Assembly: GCF_012641275.1 (NCBI RefSeq)
Contig: NZ_JABAIA010000001.1
Coordinates: forward strand, 2,542,001 to 2,606,000
From: Chitinophaga varians
GTDB taxonomy: Bacteria > Bacteroidota > Bacteroidia > Chitinophagales > Chitinophagaceae
DNA: 64,000 nt
Direction of reading: 5' to 3'
Under the pieces are notes generated by a model. It saw only the letters and a program-made list of their open reading frames with translations, did not search any database and had not been told where the DNA came from. Made by a program: the position numbers and the translations under genes. This document shows positions 17,901 through 31,200 of this stretch, piece after piece; position 1 is the first letter of the stretch, and every line of letters begins with the position of its first letter.

Positions 17901-18325
17901 TATGTTAAAAATGTAAACTCAGTGCCTGCAAGCAGCCACCATTAAGCATTCAGGAGGGAAGGGCAAACGCGGAAGGACCACGTTTAAATTAGTCTTTCAT
18001 ATGCTATCATTTTTACACCAGTACGATGTAAAACAAAAGTAGCCGTTTTTTTGAAAAGTGCAAATTCCGTAAAGGCACGAAAACCGTTGTTGCAACGCTT
18101 ACCTGGCATGCTTCCATAAATTACATTCCGTTAAAATCAATACAGACAACCTGCTGACACATTACAGGCAATACCTGTCCGACTATTTTTGTAAAATGGT
18201 TGTAACATTTACTACTGTCCTTCGTTTAACATCCCAGTAGGCAGCGCGCTAAGCCTTTTAAGGAAACCAATAACAACAGGAAACCTAAGTCAACTAACCA
18301 ATTAACCTTTTGTAAAACAAACATT
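17901..18325. other. Non-coding gap between divergent MATE and lipoprotein genes
   Basis: A 425-bp gap with no convincing gene. TATTTTTG at 18184-18191 fits TAnnTTTG and could start a leader of about 130 nt for the lipoprotein gene. A short inverted repeat (ACAGG-caat-acCTGT region, 18164-18180) lies just before it. Confidence 0.35.
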
Positions 18326-18841
18326 ATGTTTAAGTTTCACCAACACGCTCTCAAAGCGGGAGTCGTAGCTGCTACTGTACTGGGCATCGCTTTCACCGCC
18401 TGCAACAAGGATGACGGTCCTCCTGCTCCACCTGCACCGCGCAGCACCACTTTCAAGCTACGTGGCACTGGCACTGACGCAGCCCGGGAAACAGGTTTCA
18501 TTACTGTTCTCGAAAATAGCGACAGCTCCATCAACGTAACTTTATCCCTGGGAAAAAACAAGAAAGACACCACCCATCAGGTATATTTCATTGGCGGTAG
18601 CTACACCGCCCCTACAACTGATACACTGCAAGCCCTCGATGCAAAAGGCAACGGCGCAGCACTGACAGTGGAACTGTTTAAAAATGTGAAAAAGATCAGC
18701 TTACGGCAGGCCGGCGGCGCTACCAAAGAAATACCTTTCAAATACAATGACGCTATTGCCTATGCAGGCCATCTCAAGGTAAAACACAGCCGTTTCTCCA
18801 CAGATACGATTGCGATTGGCAATTTCGGCAAATCCAACTAA
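18326..18841 (+). CDS. Putative lipoprotein
   Basis: A 171-residue exported protein with a lipoprotein signal: hydrophobic segment GVVAATVLGIAF and lipobox FTAC with the acylated Cys at about residue 27. It is followed by the Asn-Lys-Asp-Asp-rich linker and a Pro-rich stretch. The rest looks like a small beta-sandwich domain (about 40-165). I do not recognise the family. It is preceded by a long leader and ends at a strong terminator, so it is a single-gene unit. Confidence 0.75.
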   Translation: MFKFHQHALKAGVVAATVLGIAFTACNKDDGPPAPPAPRSTTFKLRGTGTDAARETGFITVLENSDSSINVTLSLGKNKKDTTHQVYFIGGSYTAPTTDTLQALDAKGNGAALTVELFKNVKKISLRQAGGATKEIPFKYNDAIAYAGHLKVKHSRFSTDTIAIGNFGKSN

Positions 18842-18888
18842 ACGCTTTATACCACTTAAAACTGTTCTGGTATAGTGTGATGAAAAGA

Positions 18889-18926
18889 AATAGCCGGCAT
18901 TACGCCGGCTATTCTCCTGTTTTTTA
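18889..18926 (+). terminator. Intrinsic terminator of lipoprotein gene
   Basis: A perfect 10-bp stem AATAGCCGGC / GCCGGCTATT (18889-18898, 18904-18913), then a T-run at 18921-18926. Confidence 0.85.
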
Positions 18927-18973
18927 TTAGGATATGGAAAAGTAATCCGGGACAGGTCCCGCTTACTTTTGTT

Positions 18974-21031
18974 CTATTGTGACGACTGATTTTCGCTGGT
19001 ATTATTTGTCAGCACAGGCATTTGTTTGCGCAACACTTTAAATTCCGTACGCCTGTTTTTCTGACGGCCTTCCGGATTGTCTTTGTGGTTAGGCTGTGAA
19101 TTGGGGGCAATAGGACGGGACTTGCCGTATCCTTTTGCGATCAGCCTTTGAGAAGAAACGCCTCTGCTGATCAGGTAATCCACGCAGGACTGTGCACGGG
19201 CCTGGGACAGTTTCAGGTTAAATTTATCAGATCCCACACTGTCTGTATGTGCAGACATTTCAATCATCAGTTTGGGGTTGTCGTTTAGCATGTCCACAAC
19301 GGTATCCAGTACTATTTTGGATTCAGGGCGCAGCGTCGCTTTACCAAAATCATAGTAGATGTTGTTCAGGACAATTGGTTTCTCTACTTCATAGTGTTTG
19401 AGGCAGAGGGTTGGATTGTCGAGAGAATCTACCCTGGTAAGTTCATCTGATTTAAAGTAAAGGCTCTTGGTGAAATAGTTCTCTTTCTCAGCAATGATTT
19501 TATAATAACGCTGCGGATCTACTTCAAAGGAGTAGCGGCCGGTAGCGTCAAGTGTTATTTTGCTCAGTGTTTTCTGTCTTACCGTGTCCAGCAGCGTGAT
19601 GGTCGCCCCGGCCAAAGGCTGGCGGGTATCACAGTCCACGATCAGGCCACTGGCCATTTTCCGGACCCTTTTGATGCTAAACACTTCCAGGCAACAAACG
19701 GACTCACGGTCAGAGCTGATAAATCCCTCTGCAAAAGGATGCGCATTGTCCATTGCAGTATAATAGATATCATCTTTAGGAGAGTTCAGGGGTTTGCCCA
19801 TATTCACGGGAGTAGACCAGGAACCAAAATCACCTTCGCTCTGGAAGAAATCCAGTCCGCCGAGGCCTACGCGGCCGTCTGAACTGAACACGAGCACATT
19901 TTTCTCAGCATCATAAAATGGCGCCTGTTCTTCATCTTTCGTGTTGATAGTAGTCCCCATATTGCGGGCATTGCCAGGAGCATTGCTGTTCATCACACAA
20001 TACCAGATATCGTATTTACCCATACCACCGGGCCTGTTGGAGGCAAACAGCAGGTACCTGCCATCAGCTGTGATATAAGGCTGCATGGAGTTATAACCGT
20101 CCATATTGATATTGCTGCCCATCTTTTGCGGCTCTGTCCAGCTACCGTTTTGTTTTGTACTTAGGTAGATGGCGGCCTGTTTCACGCCGTCTTTGACTGA
20201 CCAGCGGGTCATGTACATCGAGTTACCGTCCGGGGAGATGGAAGATACGCCCTGATCATATCCTTTGGCCGCCGGTATATTCAGCTTTTGGCTGCTGCTA
20301 AAATCGCTGCCGGTGCCACTGGCCGTATAGAGGTCGTTTACGTAAGGTGTGCCTTTTTTGTCCTTCTTCTTTTCAGCAGGCTGTTTAGCAGGCAATGACG
20401 GCGTTTCCGCACGGGAAGAAGTAAACATCAGCGTATTGGGGCCCATCACCACCGGCGCGTAGTTGGCGCCGCCTTCGTTCACATTACCGGACAGTTTGGC
20501 AATGGTATAGCGGGGTTGTTTGCTGGCTTCGCTCAAAGCAAATTCACAGTTGGCGATTTCCAGCGGCACGCGGGTAGACAACTCATCTGCGCCGGTATAA
20601 CTGGATTTAAATTCATTGAACTGTTTAAGCGCCTCTTCATACTTCCCGTTAGCTCTCAGACATACGCCGTACCAGTATTTGGCTTGTATATATTGAGGGT
20701 TGTTGAATCCCACCACCTGGGAATACCAGGTTTCAGCGTTCCCGAAATCATGGTAAAGCCGGTAGGATTCCGCCAGCCGGGACACCACCTGTTGATAGTC
20801 TTTAAACTTACCGCTGGGAGGAGCTGCGTTGGCGATAGCATATGGCAATATCTGTTCCGGTTTTACCTTGAAGGTGCCCAGGGCTTTATTATAATACTGT
20901 GCTGCCGAATAATAGTCCTTGGCGTTGTAATATACGTCTGCCGTATGCTTGAAATCAACTACGTATTGCGCCTGTATCGAATTAATCAGTCCTGCAAAAA
21001 TTACCAGTACAAGAAGTGTAATTTTTTTCAT
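18974..21031 (-). CDS. OmpA-family protein with TPR and PD40 propeller
   Basis: A 685-residue exported protein. Order of parts: signal peptide (ending SIQAQ, about 22); TPR-like helices (about 25-190); PD40/WD40-like beta-propeller blades (about 200-440) with repeats such as SPDGNSMYMTRW and TADGRYLLFASNRPGG; a carboxypeptidase-regulatory-like beta fold (about 460-540); and an OmpA peptidoglycan-binding domain (about 555-675) with MSAHTDSVGSDKFN and LSQARAQS. This is the architecture of PorE of the T9SS. The gene lies directly downstream of the PorP/SprF gene, supporting a role in surface secretion or gliding. No lipobox is visible, unlike classical PorE. Confidence 0.88.
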   Translation of the reverse strand: MKKITLLVLVIFAGLINSIQAQYVVDFKHTADVYYNAKDYYSAAQYYNKALGTFKVKPEQILPYAIANAAPPSGKFKDYQQVVSRLAESYRLYHDFGNAETWYSQVVGFNNPQYIQAKYWYGVCLRANGKYEEALKQFNEFKSSYTGADELSTRVPLEIANCEFALSEASKQPRYTIAKLSGNVNEGGANYAPVVMGPNTLMFTSSRAETPSLPAKQPAEKKKDKKGTPYVNDLYTASGTGSDFSSSQKLNIPAAKGYDQGVSSISPDGNSMYMTRWSVKDGVKQAAIYLSTKQNGSWTEPQKMGSNINMDGYNSMQPYITADGRYLLFASNRPGGMGKYDIWYCVMNSNAPGNARNMGTTINTKDEEQAPFYDAEKNVLVFSSDGRVGLGGLDFFQSEGDFGSWSTPVNMGKPLNSPKDDIYYTAMDNAHPFAEGFISSDRESVCCLEVFSIKRVRKMASGLIVDCDTRQPLAGATITLLDTVRQKTLSKITLDATGRYSFEVDPQRYYKIIAEKENYFTKSLYFKSDELTRVDSLDNPTLCLKHYEVEKPIVLNNIYYDFGKATLRPESKIVLDTVVDMLNDNPKLMIEMSAHTDSVGSDKFNLKLSQARAQSCVDYLISRGVSSQRLIAKGYGKSRPIAPNSQPNHKDNPEGRQKNRRTEFKVLRKQMPVLTNNTSENQSSQ

Positions 21032-21091
21032 GAAGGTTCTAATTTAAATAATGTATCCACTTCTGTTATATCCACTTATGTGACGTTATCC

Positions 21092-22099
21092 TTATAATCT
21101 CGGGCAGATGAAGTATTCTTCATTCAGCACCCTTCTTTTCCTGCTGATAAAGGAAAGGGAAATTTCAAAGCTCTGGCTGCCGTTGACAAGGCGACGCATA
21201 TTCGATGTATTGGCGTCATAGCTGAGGCCAAGGACAAATCCTTTGAAATGGAAGCCGGCAAAAGGAATGACGGCATCATTAAAACGGTAGTTGCCGCCTA
21301 CCAGGAAATCAAAATCGGGGTTTACCAGCAGTTGGGCATACATACCCGCCACTACTTCTTCGGCGTTGCCCTGACGCATATAAAGGCCTGTAGGGGTGAG
21401 GCTTACTGTTTCATTGAGTTTTATTTTGGTACCGCCATGTACGAGGTAACGTACCGGCAGCTTCTTTTCTTCCCCTGAGCTGGCGAAAGGATCTTTCGGG
21501 CCGGTGAGGTGTGCCGCTGCAAACCCTACGAAGGGATTGAGCATATGATTAGGATTACCATCGAAGAACATGGCGCCGGCGCCGGCATCAAAAACGGTGG
21601 AGGAAGTGGTTGTCACATTTTCACCATTGGCAATACTGGGATCGAAGCCGATGGTAGGCTTATATTGACTACCGGTCTGGAACTTGGCCGGATCTACACG
21701 GCGGTTGATAATACCGGCCTGGATACCAAATACGATCTGGCTGGTTTTAGTCTGACCAAACCGTACGCCGGTATAGGATACATTGGCCATGGCGTTGAAG
21801 TAATTATATCCGGCATCACCGGCAGACATATTGAGAACATTGAGGCCTACTCCAATATTCTTGTCAGTGGCAGCATCTACGGAAACACCGGCGGTAGAGA
21901 AGGGTTTTCCATAGTTCGCCCATTGGTTACGGTAATTTCCTGACACCCTGTAATCTCCGTCAATTACGCCTGTCAGCGCCGGGTTCAACCAAAGCGGGTA
22001 AGCATAATACTGGGAAAAATGAGGGTCTACCTGGGCAAAAGACTGCCAGGGCAACAAACTGCTCCACAAAAGTACTGCAACAATTAAGATCCTTTTCAT
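21092..22099 (-). CDS. PorP/SprF-family T9SS outer-membrane protein
   Basis: A 335-residue outer-membrane beta-barrel with a signal peptide ending in QSFAQ. The family start VDPHFSQYYAYPLWLNPALTG (here in two pieces around residues 24-44) is unmistakable. SprF-type members help the T9SS export one specific giant adhesin encoded beside them, in Flavobacterium the SprB adhesin. The gene lies immediately downstream of the giant adhesin and upstream of the OmpA/PD40 gene on the same strand, so it is probably the dedicated partner of that adhesin (inference from order). Confidence 0.92.
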   Translation of the reverse strand: MKRILIVAVLLWSSLLPWQSFAQVDPHFSQYYAYPLWLNPALTGVIDGDYRVSGNYRNQWANYGKPFSTAGVSVDAATDKNIGVGLNVLNMSAGDAGYNYFNAMANVSYTGVRFGQTKTSQIVFGIQAGIINRRVDPAKFQTGSQYKPTIGFDPSIANGENVTTTSSTVFDAGAGAMFFDGNPNHMLNPFVGFAAAHLTGPKDPFASSGEEKKLPVRYLVHGGTKIKLNETVSLTPTGLYMRQGNAEEVVAGMYAQLLVNPDFDFLVGGNYRFNDAVIPFAGFHFKGFVLGLSYDANTSNMRRLVNGSQSFEISLSFISRKRRVLNEEYFICPRL

Positions 22100-22127
22100 A
22101 GGAACATTTTTTACTTGTTCAAAATTG

Positions 22128-22164
22128 GCCGGGGTGCAAACCGGTGCCTGGCATGCACCCCGGC
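22128..22164 (-). terminator. Hairpin between adhesin and PorP gene
   Basis: A perfect 11-bp stem GCCGGGGTGCA / TGCACCCCGGC with a 15-nt loop and a short minus-strand T tract. Probably a leaky terminator reducing transcription from adhesin into the PorP gene. Confidence 0.6.
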
Positions 22165-22206
22165 TAGTTCTTTATTTGATTAATCTACGGGTTTCTGTTC
22201 CTGTCA

Positions 22207-25200
22207 TTATCTCATGAGGGTGACGTTACCTTTCTTCGTAATCACCTGTCCATCCTGCATGGTCGCTCTCACGATGTATACGTATACCCCTACCGGTTGT
22301 TTCTGTCCGCTCATGGTACCATCCCATCCCTGACGTTGGTCTTTGGAGGTGAATACCAGCTGACCCCATTGGTTGTATACTCTGAATTCGAGTTGCGCGA
22401 TCGCTGTTCCGTACACATACAACACATCATTTACGCCATCGCCGTTCGGGCTGAAGAGGTTTGGTATGAAGATGTTGTTGCCTTGCGGGTTGGATGTTGT
22501 ACAAGTCAGCGTACCCAGTCCGCTGGTTTCACAATCGCTGGCGCCGATGGCCCGTACACCGAAGTTCAGGGTCTGGTTAGGCTGCAGGTTGTTCACGGTA
22601 TGTGAAGTACCGCTTGGGCCTGTGCTTGGAGCGCTGAAGGTTGCACCACCGTCGAGGGTCACTTCGTAGCGTACCGCTCCTGGAACAGCGTTCCAGGTGA
22701 AGGTGACGCTGGTAGCAGTGATGTTGCTGAAGGACACATGCGGTGCAGCAAGCGGTTGCAGCATGCTGACGATCACGGCTGTTCTTGCGCCTATGCCCAC
22801 ACAACCACCGGAGGGGCTTGCAGCTTCCACATAGTAGGTCGTGGTCGTATTCAGCGCAGGTGTAGTGAACACCGGACCGGTAAATACTGGTGTGCCGCCG
22901 GTAGGTGTGGTGTACCAGTTGAAGGTAACACCCGCCGTTGTTGAACCGGCTGTCAGCGTGGCTGATTTACCCGGGCAGATACCGTTTTCGTTGCCGGTCA
23001 CTGTCGGAGCGGCCGGAGCGCTGATCAACTGAACGCTTACAGCGGTGCGTGTTGCACTTGGACAGCCGGTAGCATTCACCGCTTCCACATAGTACATCGC
23101 GTTAGCGGTTACCGGTGGTGTTGTAAAGCTGCTGCCGGTTGATATCGCCGTTCCGCCGGTTGCGGTAGTATACCATTTATAAGTAAGCGTTGCATCAGGG
23201 TTCTGCACACTCAGTGTCACGGTCTGGCCCTGACAAGTCTGAAGTGTTGCATTAGCCACCACCGGTACTGCCGGGGCTGCATTGACGGTGACATTCACCG
23301 CTGTTCTGCTGGCGCTTACACAACCGCCGCTGGTAGCAGCTTCGAGGTAGTAAGTCGCGTTACCGCCCGGTGTGATGGTGTAGTTAGCACCGGTGAATAC
23401 TGGCGTACCGCCGGTAGCCTGTGTATACCATTTGTAGATGACGCCTGCCACACTGTTTTTCACGGCCAGCGTCACGGTCTGACCAGCGCATGTTGTTATC
23501 GGATCTGCCAGCGGAGCGTCGATAGTGGTGATCACAGTGGCTGTCACACTCACGCTTGAGCTTGCGCAGCCATTATTATTCTTCGCCACCACATAGAAGG
23601 TAGTGGTACTGTTCAGCGCGCCGGTAGTAAAGCTTGGACCGGTGGCCAGCAGCGTTCCGTTAGTCGGAGCATCGTACCAGTTATAAGTCAGCGCAGGGTC
23701 TGGTGCCTGGATGCTGAAGGTGGTGTTGCCACCGATACAGATGGTCAGGTTGTTGGACGCTACTGTCGGCATTGCCGGTGCAGGGTCTACGTTCACCACA
23801 ACCGCAGTTCTGGTGGCGCTGGAGCAGCCGGTGCCGATATTGGCCTGTACATAGTAGGTAGTAGTGTTGTTTACGGCCGGTATGTTGTATACCTCACCGG
23901 TAAAGAGCAGGGTACCGCCTACTGGTGCGTCATACCATTGATAAATAAATCCTGGCTGAGCATTCTTCACAGATGCTGTCACACCGGTACCTGCGCAGGT
24001 CCTGAGACTGGTAGCTGTTACATCCGGTGCAGCAGGAGCTGAGGTTACCGTTACAGTAGCTTTTACTCTTGCGGAAGGATTACCACACAGCGCCGGATCT
24101 CCTACTGCTTCCACATAGAAGTCGGTGGAGGCGGTGAGCGGCAGGGTAGTGTAAACCGGTCCGGTGAAGACTGGCGTACCGCCTGTTGGTACGGTGTACC
24201 AGTTATACGTGATATTGTTCACTGGAGAGGTCACACGCAGTGTTGCAGTAGATCCTGTGCAGATGGTCAGTGCATTGGATTCGAGTACCGGTGTTGGTGC
24301 AGTGCCCACACTTACGGTCACTTTCGCTCTTACCACGCTGGTACAGTTACCGTTGCTGGCTTCAGCATAGAAGTCGGTCGTTACGCTCAGCGGGTTAGTA
24401 GTATAAGTGTTACCGGTTCCGAGCAGCGTGCCACCGGTAGCAGCATCATACCAGTTGTAGGTGGTACCTGCAACAGGGTTCTGGATGCTGAGTGTTACCG
24501 TGCCGCCAGCGCAAACGTTGAGCGAAGTGGCTGCAACAGTCGGAGTAGCCGGTGCTGCGTTAACCGTTACGGTGATGGCAGTCCTTGGACCAGGGCAGCC
24601 GCCGCAGGACCTTGGACAGGTGCCGCCAACGATTCCTCTTACATAATAAGTGGTGGTGCTATCGGCAGTGAAGGTGTAGGTGGTGCCGGTGAATACCAGG
24701 TTGCCAGCCGCATCATTCCACTGGTAGTTCACACCCGGCTGCGGGTTCTGCACGGTCAGTGTCACACTGGAACCGGAGCAGGTATTAACAGCCGCCGGTG
24801 TTACCACAGGTGCAGGCGGAGCAGTAACTACTGTTACTGTTGCAGTAGCACGTGGAGAAGCGGCGCCACACCTGGTCGGATCTCCTACCGCTTCCACATA
24901 GTATTGTGTGGTAGTCGTCAGCGGTGGTGTGGTGAACACCTGTCCGGTGAAGACTGGCGTGCCGCCGGTTGGTGTGGTGTACCAGTTATAGGTAAGTGCG
25001 TTGTCCGGGTTGAGGATCATCAATATGGCCGGTGTATTCGTACAGGTGGTCACATTGTCGGATACCAGTACCGGTGTTGGTGCAGTACCTACGCCGATGG
25101 ATATTTTAACACGGGTAGTATCGGTACAGCTACCTGCACTTGCTTCCACATAGAAGTCAGTGGACACGGTGAGGTTTCTCACGATATATACCGGTCCGGT

Positions 25201-28200
25201 GAAGAGGGCAGTACCTCCGGTGGCCACATTGTACCAGCGGTAAGTAAGGGTATTCACCGGGTTCTGTACGGAGAGGACTACGGAGTCACCTGCACAGATA
25301 TTAGTGTTGGAAGCGGTCACAGTTGGTGTCTGCAGGCTGGTGATGTTTACATTCACCGCTTTGGCAGTACCTGCTGCGTTAGCGCAACTGTTGCTTCCTT
25401 CTACGGTCACATAGTAGGTAGTATTTGCTGTGATCAGCCCTGTGGTGTAAGACGGACCTGTGAACAGCAGTGTTTGCAGATTAGCGTCCTGGTACCATTT
25501 GAATACAGGGTTAGTCACAGTGGTGGTGGCAGCTGTCAGTGTCACCGTTGTCTTCGCACATGCTGTAGTATCATTGAGGATGATATCTGCCGCAGTGGAG
25601 CGTTTGTTAACGGTCACATGTGCTGCTTTCAGATCGCCGGCAGCGTTTTCACAGTTGCCTGCGCTGCTTACGCTTACGTAGTAGGTGTAAGTACCTGGTG
25701 CGAGGCCGGAGACTGACAGCACACCGGTTGCGCTAACACCTTGTGTGATCGGGCCAGTCTTATCCGGATTAGCGTACCATTTGAATACCGGGTTCACCAC
25801 AGTAGTGGATGTCGGTGTCAGTACAGCGGTATCGCCAGCGCAGATGGTTTGATCTGTTACATTGATATCAGCTGCGGTAGCTGCAGTGGTCACCGTGAGG
25901 GTGATGACTGCTCGTGTACCGGCGGCATTTGTACAGTTGTTGCCGTTTACTGCTTCTACATAGAATTTATAGGTACCTACGCCGAGGTTGGACGGAGTGG
26001 TATACGTGTTGGTATTGGAGGCCAGTTTGGCGCCGCCGGTAGCAGCATCGTACCAGTTGAAGTTTACGCCGGGCACTGCATTTACGCTGAGGGTAACCGG
26101 AGTATTCAAGCAGGTGGTCACACTGTCTTTGGTGGCAACCGGAGTAGCCGGCGTACCGTACACAGTTACTGTTGCTGGCAGGGAAGCCGCGCCGCTACAG
26201 TTGTTCCGCATAGCTCTTACAGTATAAGTGTAAGTACCGGAATCGAGGGTTGGCGGTGTCACGTAGGCGATGCTGTCGAGCAGGTGATTACCGTGGCTGT
26301 CGTACCAGCCATAAGTTACACCGGCCACAGGGTTCACCACGTTGATCGTCGCCTGCTGACCTTTACAGATATTGGCGTTGGTCACCTGTACAGTTGGCTG
26401 CACGATAGCACGTTGTGCGTAGTTGAAGCCTAATTCTGTGAGGGCGCCCACAATACCTGATTTCAGTTTCACTTCCACACCAGTGAACGGCTGGGTTGGT
26501 ACGAAGGACAGCAGTGCGCTTCTTCCGCCACTGAGCAGGTTGAGATTAACGAGCGGGTTAGACACCAGTACGGAGTCTACTGCCGTATTACCATTGTAGG
26601 CTGTCAGCTGCAGGCTGGCCAGTACGGCGGCAGAAAGCACCTGGCTTGGGTTGGTGACCATCACTTTTACAGTATCGCCCGGAGTGGAGACACCATTGAA
26701 GTAAGCTCTTTCCCAAACGGAAGCATTCAGTACGCCAAGGTCTATAACGAGGGAAGAGTAAGTATTGGCGCTTTGGTCAACGGCCAGTTGCGGGTTGTAC
26801 ACATTGCCCAGCACCAGGAGGCCGGAGCCGCCGATGGTGAAGGAGCTTGCGCCTTCGCATGGCACAGGGTCCTGCCTGTCGCTGATGGTGACAGCGGTTA
26901 CCGGTATTCTTGCAGAAGTACAGGAGCCGGCGCCAGGTACGGCAGCTACTACCCAATAGGTAACGGTACCGATGGTAGCGGATGCCGGTGCGGCATACTG
27001 CGCACCTTTAAACAGGGTGTCTGTGCTGGTCTGGGTAGCAAACCAGTAGAATTGTGCATTAGCGGTAGAAGCAGATGCAGTAAATACCGGTTGCTGGTTG
27101 ACTACCACGGTGTCAGGGTTCGGTGTTACGGTCGGATCAGGCAGTGATGCTGCTGTGCTCACGTTAACAGCCGTTCTGGTGGCAGAGATAGTGTTACAGC
27201 TGTCATTCACCGCTTCTACATAGTAGGTAGCAGGTGCTGTTACGTTGACAACTTTATAGGTAAATCCGCTGTCGGTGTTCAGTTTGGTACCGCCGGTAGC
27301 TACATTGTACCAGTTGTAGGTGTAGCCGGCCAGCGGGGTGGCGATAGCCAGTACCGCATCTGAACCCGGACAAACTTTCACATCATTGGACTGAACGGTC
27401 GGTGCAACCGGAGCTGCAGCCACTTTCACAGCGACCTGTGTTCTTGCCGTGCTTGCGCAACCGTTGCGGTAAGCTTCCACAAAGAAGCTGGTGTCTGAAG
27501 TCAGCGCACCGGTAGTCAGGGAAGTACCATCTTTACCGGTCAGGTAAGTACCGTTGGAAGTATACCAGCGGTAAGTAACGCCTGCTGCCGGGTTCTGTAC
27601 GTTGAGTGTTGCCGTGTTACCGGAACAAACAGCTACCTGAGAGGCCTGTACAGCAGGTTTGGCCAATGCACGCTGTGCATAGTTGAAGCCTATTTCTGTC
27701 AGGGCGCCTACGAGGCCGGATTTCAGTTTCACCTGTACCGCGTCAAACGGATGGGCCGGTACAAATTCGGCGATAGCCTGGGTACCGTTGCTCAACAGGC
27801 TGAGTTTCACCAGCGGATCGCTGACGGTCACAGAATCCTGCGGAGCATTGCCATTATAAGTGGTCAGCTGAACACCGCCCAGCAGTGAAGCAGACAATAC
27901 CACACTTGGATCGGAAAGCAGTACCCTTACGGTATCGCCAGGAGCGGAGAGGCCGTTAAAGCCTGCTTTTTCCCATACCTCTGCATTCAGTACACCGAGG
28001 TTGATCACGAGAGAAGAGTAGGTGCTGGCATCATTGTCCACTGCCAGCTGCGGGTTGTATACATTGCCCAGCACCAGGAGACCACTGCCACCAATAGTTT
28101 GGGTAGTGGCGCCTTCGCAAGGTACTTGTGTTGGAGTAGTAAACTGTCCGTATACCACTACTACCGGCACGCGGATAGAAGAGCAGGAACCGCTGATGGA

Positions 28201-31200
28201 TGCTTTCACCCAATAAGTCACGGTGCCTGGCGTGTTCTGAGTAGGCGGTGCGTAAGTCGGACCGGTGAACAGGCTGTCATTGCCGGCCTGGCTGCCATAC
28301 CAGGTGAATGTCACGTTGGCGGCATTGGAGCTGGCTTTCAGAACGGCTTGTGTACCGATGTTGACAGAATCAGGATTAGGCGTTACCACCGGTGCGCTCA
28401 GCGAAGCAGAGATCACGATGTGGAATGCCTGTCTTGGAGAAACAGTACCGCAGGCGCTCATCGCTTCTACATAGAAGGTAGTGTCTTTGGTGATATTCGG
28501 TACATTAAATACATATCCGCTGTCGGTATTCAGTTTGGTTCCGCCAGTGGCCACATTGTACCAGTTGTAAGTAAGCTGGCTGTTCGGATTGGATACCGCC
28601 AGTGCTGCACTGGTACCTGGGCAGAGGTTCAGGGTCTGATCGGTGCCTGGTACAAGAGGAGCAGGAGATACAGTAACGGTTACGGGTATACGGTCAGGAT
28701 TAGCGCAATTGTTGGCGCCCACCACCTGAACATAATAGGTAACCTTGCCTGGTGTTCTCAGGGTATCGGTGGTATAAGTATTCTGGCTGCTTAATACGGT
28801 GGTGCTGGTAGAATCAGCATACCAGCGTACGGTGGTGCCGGCAGCAGGTGTTACTGACAGGGTGGCTTTCTGGTTCACGCACACAGTATCCCCAGTACCA
28901 CTAATAGTTGGGTTCGGATAGAGCACGCGTGCGCCATAGATATCAATAGCATTGAGCAGATTGAGCGTGCCGGTGAGCCTTACTTCCACGCGGTCATAAG
29001 TTCCGGTAGCGCCTACGGTGGCGTTGAACTGCTGACCGCTCAGCAGACGCAGCGTCAGCAGGTTGGCCAGTGTATCTGCTTTCACAGCAGTAGCGCCATT
29101 GTATTGAGTGATCACGATACCGCCAAACAGGCTTACATCGGCCAGGCCGCCCGGAGCTGCCATGGTCAGGCGGATGCTGTCGCCTGCGGCTCCCGGGTTC
29201 GGGAAGATGAGCTGTTGGTATACAGCACCTCCGAGTAAACCTACTGGTACACTCAGGGTGGTGAAGTTTGTTTTAGAACTGTCGATGTCATTGGTCGGAT
29301 TCTGTACGGAGCAGAGGATACAACCAAGGGTAGTACCGGAAACCTGGCTGGTAGGCACATTACAATCCGGAGAAGGAATAACCGGACCGGTCACTACTAC
29401 GTCTACACGTACCCGTGCAGAAGAGCAGGCGCCAGGAACGCTTACGGCAGCGAAGTAGCTGTAAGTGCCCGGATTATTAAACGGACCCACCACGAAGCTG
29501 GTACCGGTACCGGCAATGGTGGTAGTCGTAGAATCAGCGTACCAGTTAATTACCGCGCCTGGAACAGGTGAAGCGGTGAGCGTTGCCTGTTGGCCGGTCG
29601 CCACTACAACAGTGCCGGTCACCACTGGTGAAGCCGGAGCGTTCACCACATTTACCACAGCAGGTTTCAAGGCACCTGCTGCATTTTCACAACGGCCTGC
29701 GCCGCTTACAGCCACGTAGTAAGTATAATTGCCAAGGGCAAGGCCAGTGATGGTGAGATTACCTACGCTGTCTAATGCATAGTGTACCGCGCCTTCTGTC
29801 AGGCCATTGGTGATAGGTGTTGTTTTATTCGCGTCTTTATACCAGGTGAATACCGGGTTGGTAACGGTGGTAGAAGTGGGTTTCAGCATGGCGGCACCGC
29901 TAACACAGCTGTGGGTGGTATCGGCCAGGTTGATGTCTGCCGCAGTGCTCAGCGGATTTACCACTACTGTCACCGGTATACGGTCAGGGTTAGCGCAATT
30001 GTTGGCGCCCACCACCTGCACGAAGTAGGTTACTTTACCAGGTGTTCTCAGGGTATCAGTGGTATAAGTATTCTGGCTGCTTAATACAGTATTGCTGGTA
30101 GAATCAGCGTACCAGCGTACGGTAGTGCCGGCAGCAGGTGTTACTGACAGGGTTGCTTTCTGGTTTACGCACACGGTATCTCCAGTACCACTGATAGTTG
30201 GGTTCGGATAGAGCACGCGTGCGCCATAGATATCAATAGCATTGAGCAGATTGAGCGTGCCGGTGAGCCTTACTTCCACGCGGTCATAAGTTCCGGTAGC
30301 GCCTACGGTGGCGTTGAACTGCTGACCGCTCAGCAGACGCAGCGTCAGCAGGTTGGCCAGTGTATCTGCTTTCACAGCAGTAGCGCCATTATATTGAGTG
30401 ATCACGATACCGCCAAACAGGCTTACATCGGCCAGGCCGCCCGGAGCTGCCATGGTCAGGCGGATGCTGTCGCCTGCGGCTCCCGGGTTCGGGAAGATGA
30501 GCTGTTGGTATACGGCACCTCCAAGTAAACCTACTGGTACACTCAGGGTCGTGAAGTTGGTTTTAGAACTGTCGATGTCATTGGTCGGATTCTGCACGGA
30601 GCAGAGAATACAACCAAGGGTAGTACCGGAAACCTGGCTGGTAGGCACATTACAATCCGGAGAAGGAATAACCGGACCGGTCACTACTACGTCTACACGT
30701 ACCCGTGCAGAAGAGCAGGCGCCAGGAACGCTTACGGCAGCGAAGTAGCTGTAAGTGCCCGGATTATTAAACGGACCGACCACGAAGCTGGTACCAGTAC
30801 CGGCAATGGTGGTAGTAGTGGAATCAGCGTACCAGTTAATTACCGCGCCCGGAACAGGTGAAGCGGTGAGTGTTGCCTGTTGGCCGGTCGCCACTACAAC
30901 AGTGCCGGTCACCACTGGTGAAGCCGGAGCATTCACGATGCTTACCACAGCAGGTTTCAGTGCGCCTGCCGCGTTTTCACAACGGTTGGAGCCGGTAACG
31001 GCTACATAATAAGTATAGTTGCCAAGGGCCAGACCGGTGACGGTGAGGTTACCCACGCTGTCTAGTGCGTAGTGTACCGCGCCTTCTGTCAGGCCGTTGG
31101 TGATGGCGGTGGTTTTATTCGCGTCTTTATACCAGGTGAATACCGGGTTGGTAACCGTGGTAGAAGTAGGTTTCAGCACCGCAGTATTGCTAACGCAACC